From positions 1 through 31,290 of IMG/VR virus record IMGVR_UViG_3300027741_000180: a stretch of DNA of 31,290 nt. The stretch is one strand, 5' to 3'. This DNA is from a virus. Positions 19,811 through 29,858 of this stretch are shown here, one piece after another (position 1 is the stretch's first letter; every line of letters starts with the position of its first letter). The notes below the pieces were generated by a model. The model was given only the letters and a program-made list of their open reading frames with translations. It was not told where the DNA came from and did not search any database. The position numbers and the translations under genes were made by a program.

Positions 19811-22800
19811 AATTAATACCTCTTATAGCTAAACTATCTATGTTATCTTTATTTAACGAGCGATTTTTGTACAGGTGCGACCTACTTTGACCAGGTGTAC
19901 CTTGCCACATAGAATCTCTAGTGGATAAATAGTTAAACCCGTCAAAGTCTCCGTTGAAATACGTCAAGGCACTAGTGGCTTCTTCAAACAGTACGCCGTC
20001 AATACCGTAAGATAAAGCGGTAGTGTACGAGGTATCACTAGTAATAACTATGTATGCCCTAGTTGCTCCCGCAGGTGCTACTTGGGTTGTAGTGATTCTT
20101 GACCAGTAATCTCCACCACCCAGAGCGCCACTTGCAGTTCCATACACAGGACCTAAACCAATAGGGGCGGTGGCTGTTCCCCATTGAATTCCAATTTTTA
20201 CAGATGGGCTTCCAGGAGCTCCAACAATAGGTTTAACATAGGTACTTGCAGTGTAAGTTTTTCCAGCAACAACCGCCATAGGGGCTGTTTGCGCTATGCC
20301 TATCGAGTACCCTGGAGACGTGGCTGATTTAGCTGGTTTTAAATATTTAGTTCCAGTATGCGCTAAGTCACCTGAAGATTGAGTAACTAACGTTACCGTA
20401 CCAGACCCGTATACCCCCCAGTCATATGGAGTTGAGGTATCATTGTCAAAGGATGGGTTTAGAACAAGATTAATACGGTCAGCAATAACCTCTAACGTGG
20501 TATCTCTAGCGTCTTGAAAATTAGTAAGGTATCTATTGTTAGTAGACGAAAGAGAAAGCTTTACCATTGGGAATGATGCAACATACCCAGACGTAGTTGT
20601 AGACGTAACGTTAGGATTTGAAGTACCGTTTACATAACTAAAGGTATAATTTCCTAAAGCGTCTTGGGTAACACTAGATATGGTTGCTGAACTTGTATTA
20701 AACGAACTATCGTCAGAAACAACAACTGCAACTTTACCCGCAAGAGTATTAAGAATCGCTTGACCATTACCCGAAGAAAAACCAACGTTAGAATTAGCCA
20801 CCGTAAATTGAGAACCTGATACAGTAGCAATTATTGCGTCTTGTATATTTAAATCTGCGCCAGTGGTTACGGGAAGCCCAGAGATGCTAACAACCTGTCC
20901 AGCAGTATACGAATTTGTCGCATAGTATGTAATGCTTGTTCCGTTACCAGTCGCCGCATTTATGGTTACTTTACTTGCGGAATCAAATAAAAAGTTATGT
21001 GGAACATCTGTTGTTAACGTAGCAATATTAGAAGTTCTTGATTTTTTAATAATATTTATAGGTCTAACAAAGAACGCGCTATCTACACAATACCTATTAG
21101 TTACACTACCACCATCAGCGCTTAATACAGAAAACCCTGGAGACACATATGCCGCATTGCTTGGGCTAGTTCCTTGTATATAGGTAGGATACCAAGTTTT
21201 TAAATAATCCACGTTGTTTGCAAGCGGTGCCGTGGTTGACACAGCGCTTGACGTGGCTTCAATAGTAGAAAGTATATTTCCAGTAATATCATACCAAGTT
21301 AAATTAACCGATACGGATTTAGGCGTACCGTTATTGGCGTTGTGATGAATACCAAAGGCGTACGGAGTACTTGGTGAAACAGAAATCATATCAACAGCCG
21401 CACCCAGTTCAGTAGACTGCTTAGAGGAAAAGTTCAACAAAGTATTTATTGGAAGGTCCGCAGTTAATTTATTGCTTAATTTAGTTCTTGTAGTGGCATT
21501 TGTACCAAAACCTATAACTTTAGTTCCACTAGGGATAGAAGAGTGCCCTGATACGTAGTCTCCAACTTTAGCAATATTTGGTTTTATTGCTGAAATATAT
21601 TGGTATCCATTAACAATGCTAGAGGTTGACGCAACAGTGGTAGCGGATGTGTAACCCTTACGTATTCCGTTGTAGAAACTAATTGTTCTTGTGGTTGCTG
21701 TATTGGCTGCCCATAAACTTAAACTACTTGAAGTAATAGAGTTAGAAAATGCTATTGTCGCACCAGACGGAATTTCAACAGACGGGGGAATATTTATTTT
21801 AAAAGTTTTGCTGTCTTTAGCTATGTACGTGACAACTGTTTGAGCACTAAATGTTCCTGTGTTAGAAACAACTAGTGGAATAGAGCCCAATTTAATTTTA
21901 GATGTGTCATTTACTACAACAGTATAACTAGAGACAGAAGTAGAAGCGGTAGATGTAGTAACAATTGCAGAGGTAACTGCTGTTGTTTCGTAGTTATTAG
22001 TTACAGTTCCTGTACCCGTATAGGCTAACTTTCCTAAGTAAGACGCGTGTGGACTTATGTTTATTGTGTTAAACGCAGGGTTGGACAGCAGAGCAACTGA
22101 ATCATCATTAAACGGGGACACTACACTTGCAGGAGTAGTTGTGTAGTTGTACGGATAAGATGCGTCATAACTACCTGTGGTTGTGGTGCTAGGTACTGGG
22201 TACCAGTTGCCAATGTTTTCAACAAAAGACGATGTGTTGTAATCAGGAAGTAGGTTCATAGCAGGAAGTAAGTTTACGCCGTTACCAGTGTAGGACTCAA
22301 TTAGATTTTTTAATCCAAGCGTTGAACCATTCAAAGAATAATTTCTAATAATATTTGCTAATACTTTTCGGGCTTGGGTTAAATCAGATATGTTTAATAA
22401 CTCTGAGCCAAATTGCTTTAAAAACTGTTTAAGCAAAACCTCATCAGTTAATGCTGGGTCAGCCATATTAAATACCGCTTTAGCTTCAGCAAGGTATATG
22501 TCAAGATGGAAAGCAAACAAACTTAAGAAGTCTGACAAATCTTTATTTGTGCTTGTATTGTTTTTTGTGTTATAAAACGCAGGTAAGTGGTCAAGTAAAA
22601 CATCTTTAGTACTACGAGTAGTGTTCTGGTGAACTACAACAGATGACGCTTCACCAAGTTTAATCCATGTAAAGTCTGAGTAATGGACATCCCCTTTAGC
22701 AAGATAAACATCACTTACAGATGCCGCTGTGGTAGAGTTTGACGGGGCAACATAGGCAAACAACGAGTAGTAATATTTGTTGTATTGTTTAGCGTATGGG

Positions 22801-23432
22801 TTAGCTCCTGCAGTAACACCAGGGTTAGCAGTAGTAGCATAAGTAGCACCATTGTCATATAGGTGATACGTATTAGTAACGCCAAGTTGAGTGTTGCTAG
22901 TGACTCCAGGAAGTGTTGCTGTAGAAACTCCTGTAGGGTCTTTTAAAGAATTTCCTGGAATACGTAAGTAGTCACCAACTGCATAGTCTCCGCCATTATT
23001 ATTATAGACAGCAATAGCGCCGTTACTAGCAATATCTACTAAAAGATTTTTTCCTTTAAGGTTACCTACAGATACTGGGCTAACCGCTGTGGCAGTTGCG
23101 CCAACAGCAGCGCCAATACTTACAGTAGTTAGCCCTCCTGATGTAGAAACCGCACCCCCAGGGGCGCTTGCAACTCTAAAGATTACATCATCAGTAATAC
23201 CAATATTTTTATAGTCGCTGGTAGTCCACCCAGCATTTGTTGGGTCTGGAAAAATAACAGCCCCATCATCAGGAGACTGGGGGTAACCACTAGGGCTACG
23301 TACTACAACATATCTAAACCAATTTAAATTTGAGGCTGGTCTTTCCCAACTAATATGAGTTGTCTCATAGTTAGATGGGCGAGCATCCATAGCAACTTTA
23401 AATACAGGGTCTACCATTGATAATGGAGCCAT
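19803..23432 (-). CDS. Tail protein I-like baseplate/adhesin fusion
   Basis: A 1209-aa protein. Residues 20-90 and about 217-230 look like an Fn3-type domain interrupted by a ~120-residue insertion. Residues 275-385 match the phage tail protein I (P2 gpI) domain (HLPAFYN, FLSLFAFHLD, YSLNGSTLGLKNLIESYTG). The rest is beta-rich: two carbohydrate-binding-like jelly rolls (about 397-790, with inserted repeat modules at 490-565 and 595-670, and 988-1155, starting LVLNPSFDND) and a PHNF-type module near 800-880. The end (YFNGDFDGF, MWQGTPGQSRS) is a common module terminus. It likely joins the baseplate wedge to receptor recognition, combining gpI and fibre roles. Confidence 0.85.
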   Translation of the reverse strand: MAPLSMVDPVFKVAMDARPSNYETTHISWERPASNLNWFRYVVVRSPSGYPQSPDDGAVIFPDPTNAGWTTSDYKNIGITDDVIFRVASAPGGAVSTSGGLTTVSIGAAVGATATAVSPVSVGNLKGKNLLVDIASNGAIAVYNNNGGDYAVGDYLRIPGNSLKDPTGVSTATLPGVTSNTQLGVTNTYHLYDNGATYATTANPGVTAGANPYAKQYNKYYYSLFAYVAPSNSTTAASVSDVYLAKGDVHYSDFTWIKLGEASSVVVHQNTTRSTKDVLLDHLPAFYNTKNNTSTNKDLSDFLSLFAFHLDIYLAEAKAVFNMADPALTDEVLLKQFLKQFGSELLNISDLTQARKVLANIIRNYSLNGSTLGLKNLIESYTGNGVNLLPAMNLLPDYNTSSFVENIGNWYPVPSTTTTGSYDASYPYNYTTTPASVVSPFNDDSVALLSNPAFNTINISPHASYLGKLAYTGTGTVTNNYETTAVTSAIVTTSTASTSVSSYTVVVNDTSKIKLGSIPLVVSNTGTFSAQTVVTYIAKDSKTFKINIPPSVEIPSGATIAFSNSITSSSLSLWAANTATTRTISFYNGIRKGYTSATTVASTSSIVNGYQYISAIKPNIAKVGDYVSGHSSIPSGTKVIGFGTNATTRTKLSNKLTADLPINTLLNFSSKQSTELGAAVDMISVSPSTPYAFGIHHNANNGTPKSVSVNLTWYDITGNILSTIEATSSAVSTTAPLANNVDYLKTWYPTYIQGTSPSNAAYVSPGFSVLSADGGSVTNRYCVDSAFFVRPINIIKKSRTSNIATLTTDVPHNFLFDSASKVTINAATGNGTSITYYATNSYTAGQVVSISGLPVTTGADLNIQDAIIATVSGSQFTVANSNVGFSSGNGQAILNTLAGKVAVVVSDDSSFNTSSATISSVTQDALGNYTFSYVNGTSNPNVTSTTTSGYVASFPMVKLSLSSTNNRYLTNFQDARDTTLEVIADRINLVLNPSFDNDTSTPYDWGVYGSGTVTLVTQSSGDLAHTGTKYLKPAKSATSPGYSIGIAQTAPMAVVAGKTYTASTYVKPIVGAPGSPSVKIGIQWGTATAPIGLGPVYGTASGALGGGDYWSRITTTQVAPAGATRAYIVITSDTSYTTALSYGIDGVLFEEATSALTYFNGDFDGFNYLSTRDSMWQGTPGQSRSHLYKNRSLNKDNIDSLAIRGINYA

Positions 23433-23434
23433 TG

Positions 23435-25123
23435 TTATGAACCTCCGTCAGCAGTAACTGTGATGTATGTAGGCTCGTAGATTGGAACTTCGTTAATAGC
23501 GCAGGACAAATCTCGTGACCCAGCAACCAAGCCATTATTACCTTTAACAACTAGTACCGCTCCAGATGCGATAGTTGTAGCAGTGTTTAACGTAAGGGTC
23601 AATCCGTCGGTAGATACTACCCCAACTGTTTTTCCTACAGCAGCATGTGCTGTATCTCCACTTACTGAAACAATAGTGGCTCCCTTAAAGATACCCGCTG
23701 TGCCTGAGGCAAGTAAAACTGTAGTAGACGCCGTACACGTTGCGGACAAAGTTCCTGTCTGAGTGTATATACCACTACCAGAGTTAGGGTTCTTGGATAG
23801 CTTTTCGTAGTCGTTTACCGTAATCCAAGATACTCCATCAACTGATTTACATGTTGAATAGATTTCACCTTCAGTAATAAAATCGTTAAACGATACATTG
23901 TCAAAAGAAAACAAATCTTTAAGCGCAGATTGAACGGCAGAAATAACATTATCGCTGTTGTACTGAGGCAATACGTTAACGGCAACATTTAAATATGGAT
24001 ACACAGGAGTGTAATCTTTTACGCTCACTGTAGTTCCTGGAGGAGTTTTATTTGTGAAAGCGTTTTGCACACTTGTTTTAAGAGATGAAGATAGTGCTCC
24101 GCCACCCTCGCCCACAACGTAAATGGATACAGAGGCAAAAGAGTTAGCGAGTGCAATTGCTTTAGATACACCACTCTCTTTTACCGCTAAGTTTGCGTAG
24201 TCGGTCAACGACACTGCGCGGTTTGCGGTAGTCAGTGCTTTAGATGCGTTTGTTCTAATTGAATCAGTAGACTCTGCGTCAGCACCGCCACTAAATGTTT
24301 TTGAGTTGGTTACCGATACTGTTGTAGCTATTCCTAGTGTTTTAAGGGTACCTGCAGAAACGTTACCTAAACTTGGAGCAGTAGTAGTGTACCTGTAATC
24401 AGCCGTAATGTTAACACCACCTGGAGGTATCTTTCCTGATACTCCATCGCCAAATTGTATAAAAGTATTCCCAGCGCCATCTGTGGCAGCAACATAGGCT
24501 AAATCAGTAGAAGTAGCATCAATTAAATTATTAAATCTTGTGTAGGTTAGGCTACCTACAGAGATTGACATCGCACTATCAATAAATATATTTGAATTTT
24601 TTAATTGAAATACTTGGTTAGCCGTACCGTTCGAATCTCCAACAGGCTCAGCAGATACAAGTAAACCTTGAGTTACTTTTCCAGCGGTTGTAGCGTTAGC
24701 GGTGGCTGTCACTGCACTATCTAAAGTAAAAATAATAGCAGGGTTGACGCTGTCTCCCTGAGTGCTTATTTGAGTACCCTTAGCAACAGTTACATCAGAA
24801 CTAGTTGAGTTAGTAAAAGTCACGTCACCCGTAGCGGCTGAACCAGAGTTAGGAATGTACCCTAGCAAGTTTGCTAGTTTAATTACAGTGTCGCGCTGAG
24901 TAGCCGTGTCAATAAATGCTTCATTAGCAGCACGGTCAATTTGGTAATTTACTAAATCGCCAAAGTATGAAAACAATTCAAGCAAGACAATACCAAAGTC
25001 ACTAGAATCACGGCTTGTCCATTGAGGAGCAAAGTTAGGGATAAGACCAATAAGGTCATCACGAATTGCTGTAAATTCCCTAGAGGTGTAGTCCACCTGG
25101 GGTATATACAATTCATCAGCCAT
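23435..25123 (-). CDS. Baseplate J-like protein (gp6-like wedge)
   Basis: A 562-aa baseplate J family protein. The N-terminus (DFGIVLLELFSYFGDLVNYQIDRAANEAFIDTATQRD) is the typical start. The middle contains FIQFGDGVSGKIPPGG and the GGADAESTDSIRTNASKAL block, followed by the NRAVSLTDYANLAVKESGVSKA strand-helix signature. A ~74-residue beta module (455-528) is inserted near the C-terminus, just before the conserved end INEVPIYEPTYITVTADGG. It forms the wedge ring with gp25 and tail protein I. It is coupled to the gp25-like gene by TAATG. Confidence 0.95.
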   Translation of the reverse strand: MADELYIPQVDYTSREFTAIRDDLIGLIPNFAPQWTSRDSSDFGIVLLELFSYFGDLVNYQIDRAANEAFIDTATQRDTVIKLANLLGYIPNSGSAATGDVTFTNSTSSDVTVAKGTQISTQGDSVNPAIIFTLDSAVTATANATTAGKVTQGLLVSAEPVGDSNGTANQVFQLKNSNIFIDSAMSISVGSLTYTRFNNLIDATSTDLAYVAATDGAGNTFIQFGDGVSGKIPPGGVNITADYRYTTTAPSLGNVSAGTLKTLGIATTVSVTNSKTFSGGADAESTDSIRTNASKALTTANRAVSLTDYANLAVKESGVSKAIALANSFASVSIYVVGEGGGALSSSLKTSVQNAFTNKTPPGTTVSVKDYTPVYPYLNVAVNVLPQYNSDNVISAVQSALKDLFSFDNVSFNDFITEGEIYSTCKSVDGVSWITVNDYEKLSKNPNSGSGIYTQTGTLSATCTASTTVLLASGTAGIFKGATIVSVSGDTAHAAVGKTVGVVSTDGLTLTLNTATTIASGAVLVVKGNNGLVAGSRDLSCAINEVPIYEPTYITVTADGGS

Positions 25124-25536
25124 TATTTAACCTCAATCGTTTCGCCTGCGCGTGTTAAGGACGCAGTATTAATTTTAACAGAGTCCGTGACCCCAGATGG
25201 TAGCCCATAAGAAATACTCATAGTTACAGACCCAACTACTGAATCAAAACCCGCATTAACTTCGCGTAAAGTTAACTCTGGAAGCCAAGTAGCAAACATA
25301 GAACCTATGGCTATTCTTGCATCTTCTACAGCAGCAGATGATGTTTCAAATACTAGGCTAGATAAATTTGCCCCATAATTATGATACCAAATACGCTCGT
25401 CAGTTCCTGTGGATAGTAACGACAATATCTTGTTTTTCCAAGCTTGTGCACTATTATCAGGCACAACTGTTACTCCACCTTTAGTAGATAAATCAAAAGG
25501 TAAGTCAATTACATATGTTGTTTTTGGTGTAGCCAT
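25123..25536 (-). CDS. gp25-like baseplate wedge protein
   Basis: A 137-aa lysozyme-related gp25/W family protein. It has the PFDLSTKGG start, the amphipathic helix AWKNKILSLLSTGTDERIW, the NYGANLSSLVFE strand and the TWLPELTLREVN pattern. These small proteins connect the tube to the baseplate J ring. ATG 25536 is preferred because AGGAG lies seven bases before it and it shares TAATG with the upstream gene; an in-frame non-ATG start 18 bases earlier lacks a site. Confidence 0.93.
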   Translation of the reverse strand: MATPKTTYVIDLPFDLSTKGGVTVVPDNSAQAWKNKILSLLSTGTDERIWYHNYGANLSSLVFETSSAAVEDARIAIGSMFATWLPELTLREVNAGFDSVVGSVTMSISYGLPSGVTDSVKINTASLTRAGETIEVK

Positions 25537-25790
25537 TAGAACGCTCCTAGCCATAGTGGGAAATTAGGGTCTCCGCCTTCAAACATCGCCCAGACTCCTG
25601 TACCAACAACGTTTGGGGAAGTATTATTAATTGAGTAAGCCCAACCAGTCACAGCCTCCCCAAGAATTTGTGGAACCAGCATACGAACTCTACCTTGATT
25701 CAAAGGGTCAGCAGTATCTGCAACTACGCCACGGTAGATACCAAAGAATCGTTTATCTTGTGGGTCACCAGTAGTAAGACTGTTATACAT
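25536..25790 (-). CDS. gp5-type OB-fold baseplate spike protein
   Basis: An 84-aa protein equal to the OB-fold domain that begins gp5/VgrG-type spikes: FFGIYRGVVADTADPLNQGRV, VRMLVPQILG, and GTGVWAMFEGGDPNFPLWLG at the end. It lacks the lysozyme and beta-helix parts, so the tail tip must be completed by another protein. It starts by TAATG overlap with the hub gene and ends in TAATG with the gp25-like gene, keeping the three in fixed proportion. Confidence 0.9.
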   Translation of the reverse strand: MYNSLTTGDPQDKRFFGIYRGVVADTADPLNQGRVRMLVPQILGEAVTGWAYSINNTSPNVVGTGVWAMFEGGDPNFPLWLGAF

Positions 25791-27079
25791 TAGCCTCGCC
25801 TCTTAACGCCACTAGGATTTACAAATTGTTTAGTAGTTAGCCCGTCAAAAATCCAGATGTGTGGAACTTTGTTAGTATAGTCAGAGCCCTTACCACGTCT
25901 AGTTATCTGACTAAACGAGTTACCGTATTTGTCTGTTCCCTTTTTAAGAGTTGAGCTTGAAGAAGGGGTGTTACGAGTATTAGGTACTAAAGCACGTTTT
26001 TTAATCTTAGACGGCTTTAAAACTTTTACGTTATCTAAAGAGTTAGCCCCACCTAAAGAGTCTGTGCCTACTTGTAGGAACGTGGTGTAGGTTAATACAT
26101 TTGGTTTTGCTTCTTGTACGTGGTGCTCAGCCGATAAAACAATCCAGTATCCGTTGTACATTCTATCTATTCCGTCTAGATACACGGGCATACCTGGGGC
26201 TAGGGTTGGGTCTCCAAGAACCTGTACGCTTGCTCGGTAAGGAAAGCGATTGCGCTCATCAGCAGACACAGCTTCGTAGTAAGCACTTACCGCATCTGGG
26301 GCTACAGTATCAGTAGCGTAACTGTCAAAGAACTCAGTTTTTGATTGGGCACGAATAGTTTTAGCGCGTTCTTGATTAGTTACTACAGACGCCAATTTTG
26401 TAATTGGGTCTACTCCACCAACTTGAGTTGCGGACTTGTAAGCATCAGAGTATTTAACGCTTTCACCAATAGCTAAATTAAATGAATAGATAGTGGAACC
26501 TTTAGGGTCGTTAGCGTTACGCATTTCAAATATAGGTGCGGAAGCCCTATGCAAATTGTAATCAGTAGTAACTTTTTTAAATTTTACCGTAGTATTCTCA
26601 ACCCTGAATAAGTAGCCACACTGCTGTGCAAGACGTGCCATTAACTGCAAGTCAGTAATTCCAGCTTGTACTATCTGCGGATAGACTCTTGGGTGGTCCT
26701 CAACGTCAACGGCAAAGTTATGTTCAGCAGCAATTTTACGAACTACATCAGACGCGGTAACATTTTCAAATACACGTTGCTGTGGTTGTTTCAAGGTATA
26801 AGACGCGCCAATTAAAGTTACTCTCGTAAACCTTTTTCCAGGAGTTATGTCTGGACGGATGTCGTGGATGTACCCAACAAAAGTATGGTTTTTAGAAGTA
26901 CTGCGTAGAACTGCCTTAGCAGGGTCGCCTGGTTTTACGTTAGAGTATTGAAGGTCCCAGTCCCTAAAACTAATGGTAATGATTTCATGCGCGTAACGGT
27001 TCTGAGAAAAAATAAAAGAACTTATACGGGCAGGAGGTTTTTGGGATAAAGGAAATTCAATAGTAACGTAATTAAGCAT
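25790..27079 (-). CDS. Baseplate hub protein (gpD/gp27-like)
   Basis: A 429-aa hub protein. An N-terminal beta domain (LNYVTIEFPLS, HTFVGYIHDIRPD) precedes the QQRVFENVTASDVVRKIAAEHNF helix and the hub signature ITDLQLMARLAQQCGYLFRVEN. A second beta domain contains GDPTLAPGMPVYLDGIDRMYNGYW. The C-terminal ~80 residues are Lys/Ser-rich and unusual, possibly binding DNA or the tail tip. The family is late control protein gpD/gp27, which forms the trimeric hub around the spike. It overlaps the LysM gene by 8 bases. Confidence 0.92.
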   Translation of the reverse strand: MLNYVTIEFPLSQKPPARISSFIFSQNRYAHEIITISFRDWDLQYSNVKPGDPAKAVLRSTSKNHTFVGYIHDIRPDITPGKRFTRVTLIGASYTLKQPQQRVFENVTASDVVRKIAAEHNFAVDVEDHPRVYPQIVQAGITDLQLMARLAQQCGYLFRVENTTVKFKKVTTDYNLHRASAPIFEMRNANDPKGSTIYSFNLAIGESVKYSDAYKSATQVGGVDPITKLASVVTNQERAKTIRAQSKTEFFDSYATDTVAPDAVSAYYEAVSADERNRFPYRASVQVLGDPTLAPGMPVYLDGIDRMYNGYWIVLSAEHHVQEAKPNVLTYTTFLQVGTDSLGGANSLDNVKVLKPSKIKKRALVPNTRNTPSSSSTLKKGTDKYGNSFSQITRRGKGSDYTNKVPHIWIFDGLTTKQFVNPSGVKRRG

Positions 27080-27353
27080 TAGGTATCCTTAACAGCGTCC
27101 CGTCAGGAATATGCAAAAAGTCAGTTACCTCTGGGTTGTATTCTGCAATAGCCCACCACAAAGAAGGCGTACGTAAATAACGCTGAGATATCTCGTGCAA
27201 AGTTTCTTCTCGTCTATAAGTGTGGTAAAAGAATGAGATGTCAGTTAAATCGTCAAAACTATAAAAGACTATTGGGTAAGTTTTACCACCTGGTTCTTTT
27301 CTAAAATAATCTACTATAGAGTCTTCATAGCGAGAGCCTGATGTAATAGCCAT
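27072..27353 (-). CDS. LysM-domain baseplate protein (gp53/gpX-like)
   Basis: A 93-aa protein. The C-terminal half (about 43-91) is a LysM-type fold: YRREETLHEISQRYLRTPSLWW, IAEYNPEV, IPDGTLLRIPN. Such proteins join the inner baseplate in contractile tails (T4 gp53 and P2 gpX equivalents) or bind peptidoglycan. Position between the 299-aa tail protein and the hub matches PBSX and T4-like order. It shares TAATG at 27353 with the upstream gene. Confidence 0.9.
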   Translation of the reverse strand: MAITSGSRYEDSIVDYFRKEPGGKTYPIVFYSFDDLTDISFFYHTYRREETLHEISQRYLRTPSLWWAIAEYNPEVTDFLHIPDGTLLRIPNA

Positions 27354-28252
27354 TACTTTGTCGCCAATCCAGCCGTAGCCATTAAGTTGAATTGAATAGT
27401 AACTTCACTGGTAATAGGAATCATCCCTTTAGAAAATCTTACATGACGAATACCTAGAGTATTTACATAACCCAAGTAACTAAGGGGACCAATGTCTACC
27501 CGTAACAACGTAGGGCTTAAGAAACCGATGTCAGAACTTTCACGACCAGTAGCCTGGTTTACCCAGCCTGGACCATTGATAGCTTTGTACAGATACTCAA
27601 TGTCAGCAATGGTTCCCAAAGTCTGCAGGTCTTTTATTTTCTTTACAAAGGTGCTCGCAAAACCACTGTCGTGGCTATTACCGCCATTATAAAATGCACC
27701 GCTCGCGTATCTATTTGCTAATTTATCGTAAGTACTTACATATCCAGCAGCGTAAGGAGCCTGTGGAGGAATAGATTTAATAGCGGCAAAGTCATTAGTT
27801 CTGTCAATAGTAAGAGTAAACGTTAAGTACTCACCACTTGGAAATGCGCCAGCAACATCTACAAACTTATCAGCAAACGACGGGGTAATACTTGCGTTCA
27901 TAGCCACATTAATATCAATACTATTAGGATTCCACAAAAATTGAAATCCATAACGTGGGTCTTTTTTATCACTGCCGTTATTATATTGAGCACTATTTAA
28001 ATATGCGTTGTCAGTTCTAGCCAACCAATATATGCGACCTCTACGCCATTTATGGGATGAACCTAATAAATAACTCTCAGTGTTTACAACTAAAGGGTCA
28101 ACGTTGTAGGGTTCAACAGGCATGCTCCATTCGTGTGGAGGCAGGTTCCATTGGTATTGAGATAGAAAAGTTGTTACTTCTGAACCACCGTCTGGTCTTA
28201 AAATCTGAGTTCCTACGCTTTGTTTTAATAAGCCTGGTACTTTACTAGTCAT
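27353..28252 (-). CDS. Tail/baseplate protein upstream of LysM (XkdP/Afp7-like)
   Basis: A 299-aa protein. It contains the YGFQFLWNPNSIDINVAMN pattern typical of contractile injection tail proteins that precede the LysM gene, and a C-terminal LRVDIGPLSYLGYVN and FSKGMIPITSEVTIQFNLM. No LysM repeat is evident, consistent with the LysM part being a separate gene. GGAG seven to ten bases before the ATG supports the start. The role is inferred from the family pattern and position between tape measure and LysM genes. Confidence 0.85.
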   Translation of the reverse strand: MTSKVPGLLKQSVGTQILRPDGGSEVTTFLSQYQWNLPPHEWSMPVEPYNVDPLVVNTESYLLGSSHKWRRGRIYWLARTDNAYLNSAQYNNGSDKKDPRYGFQFLWNPNSIDINVAMNASITPSFADKFVDVAGAFPSGEYLTFTLTIDRTNDFAAIKSIPPQAPYAAGYVSTYDKLANRYASGAFYNGGNSHDSGFASTFVKKIKDLQTLGTIADIEYLYKAINGPGWVNQATGRESSDIGFLSPTLLRVDIGPLSYLGYVNTLGIRHVRFSKGMIPITSEVTIQFNLMATAGLATK

Positions 28253-28263
28253 TATTAAGTCTC

Positions 28264-29856
28264 CTATGAAAGCGCATCTACTAAGGCTGCTTTGTAAGCA
28301 GTTGGGTCTGAGCCTGGTGGAACTGAAATATTGATAGTAATGTCTCCATTAAATTGTTTTGGCAGGGTAGACGGAGTTGAGCCTGGCGCTCGGTTAGGTT
28401 CCATTTCTTTTGGTAGCCCTACTTCGTTTGCCTGATTCATACCCATTACTTGGTCAAGTGCCCCAGAACCCATAGTCCCCGCGCCTAACGCGCCTACAGC
28501 GGCGCCACCAAGAGCTAGTTTTCCAAGTGAAAGCCCGCTAAGAGCACCGCTTTTTATAATACCTTGAAGACCTTTTCCAGCCGCGCCAGCTAAATCTTTT
28601 AAAATTACCGCGCCAGCACCACCGCGAATACCACCAAAGGTAGTTAGCCCCGTAGATATTTCTTGTGCGCCTTTCATCATGTCGCTAAATGGACCGCTAT
28701 TTAAACCGCCTGTACCTAATATTCTGTACAAACCTTGAATAAAGTTATCTGTCCCTACCATGGCTTTATTGGTTGATTCAGTGTAAGACTGAACAAGTTG
28801 TAATTCTGCGGTGTTACGCATAGATAAAGACTCTAGTGGAGTTGTAGTCCCACCAAATTCATTTAGCCTTGCTTTTGTACCGCTTGTTCGTAAGGTTTCT
28901 TTAGACTTTACCCTCTGAATAAGACCAGAAACAATAGTTTGACGAGTGTTTTCGTCATCGCCAACGTATTGTCTAATTAAACTATCTAAAGCATTTCCAG
29001 GCATCATTGACACGGCAATATCTTGTGGCGTTGGATTAGGATTGTTCTTTGTAATAAGCGTGTAGAGTTGCTCAATAATTTGAGGCAGGTCATTCATAGT
29101 AGTACCGTTATTGCCGCGAACTTGAACACCAAGCATACGAAGCATGTTAACATTTTGAGGCTGGTTAAGGTTAGCCATTACGCCCATACCACCAGTCAAC
29201 CCAATGCCTGGAGATAAGTTAGACGCTAAGGCTGCGCCACCCATAACGCCAGAGAACCCTGCACCAGAGTTAAAGTTTTTTAGACCTGTAGTTAATCCAG
29301 AAGTAGCGCCAGTGTTAATTGCTTGAAGAACATCATCAGGACCTACAGCAGTACCCGTACGCATTGCCTCATTCATAATGCTGTATTGGTAGTATGGCAG
29401 GTAGGGGTTTGCACCACCAAAACCTCGCCCAGTATTTTTATTAGACAAAGGGTTTTTATCGTTTACTACACCTAAATTATTAGAGTAAAACCGCATACGT
29501 TCAGCAACCGCAGACGCATTAACAGTTTCTTGAGTGGTGGGTAATAACGCTACAGTGTCTTGAATTCCAGTCCCTAGACTTTTTAAGATACTTAGCATGC
29601 CTTCTCCACCACCGCCGCTAAATGCGGACTTAGCGGAACTTGCAGCATAATTAGCAACAGCGCCTGTTCTTGGACCTACTCCAAAACCCGATTGACTGGG
29701 CGCTCCAGGAGCCCCAGCATTTACTTGTTGCGAATAGTTTGAGCCCGTAACTTTAGTAGACATGTTGCTTGCTGCATCGCCAAGTTTGTCCATCTTAACT
29801 GTCAACGAGTCAATTAAGTCACCCATTTTAGACAAACTGTCATTCAACATTCCCAT
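28264..29856 (-). CDS. Tape-measure-like tail protein
   Basis: A 530-aa Gly/Ala/Ser-rich protein. The N-terminal coiled-coil-like start (DSLSKMGDLIDSLTVKMDKLG) is followed by long hydrophobic Gly-rich stretches (ALASNLSPGIGLTGGMGVM, GLSLGKLALGGAAVGALGAG), typical of tape measure proteins. It ends with a predicted beta strand (DITINISVPPGSDPTAYK). It is shorter than many tape measures, so the tail may be short, or the measuring role may be shared. The position after the tail chaperone matches that of the tape measure gene. AAGGAG lies five bases before the ATG. Confidence 0.75.
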   Translation of the reverse strand: MGMLNDSLSKMGDLIDSLTVKMDKLGDAASNMSTKVTGSNYSQQVNAGAPGAPSQSGFGVGPRTGAVANYAASSAKSAFSGGGGEGMLSILKSLGTGIQDTVALLPTTQETVNASAVAERMRFYSNNLGVVNDKNPLSNKNTGRGFGGANPYLPYYQYSIMNEAMRTGTAVGPDDVLQAINTGATSGLTTGLKNFNSGAGFSGVMGGAALASNLSPGIGLTGGMGVMANLNQPQNVNMLRMLGVQVRGNNGTTMNDLPQIIEQLYTLITKNNPNPTPQDIAVSMMPGNALDSLIRQYVGDDENTRQTIVSGLIQRVKSKETLRTSGTKARLNEFGGTTTPLESLSMRNTAELQLVQSYTESTNKAMVGTDNFIQGLYRILGTGGLNSGPFSDMMKGAQEISTGLTTFGGIRGGAGAVILKDLAGAAGKGLQGIIKSGALSGLSLGKLALGGAAVGALGAGTMGSGALDQVMGMNQANEVGLPKEMEPNRAPGSTPSTLPKQFNGDITINISVPPGSDPTAYKAALVDALS

Positions 29857-29858
29857 GC

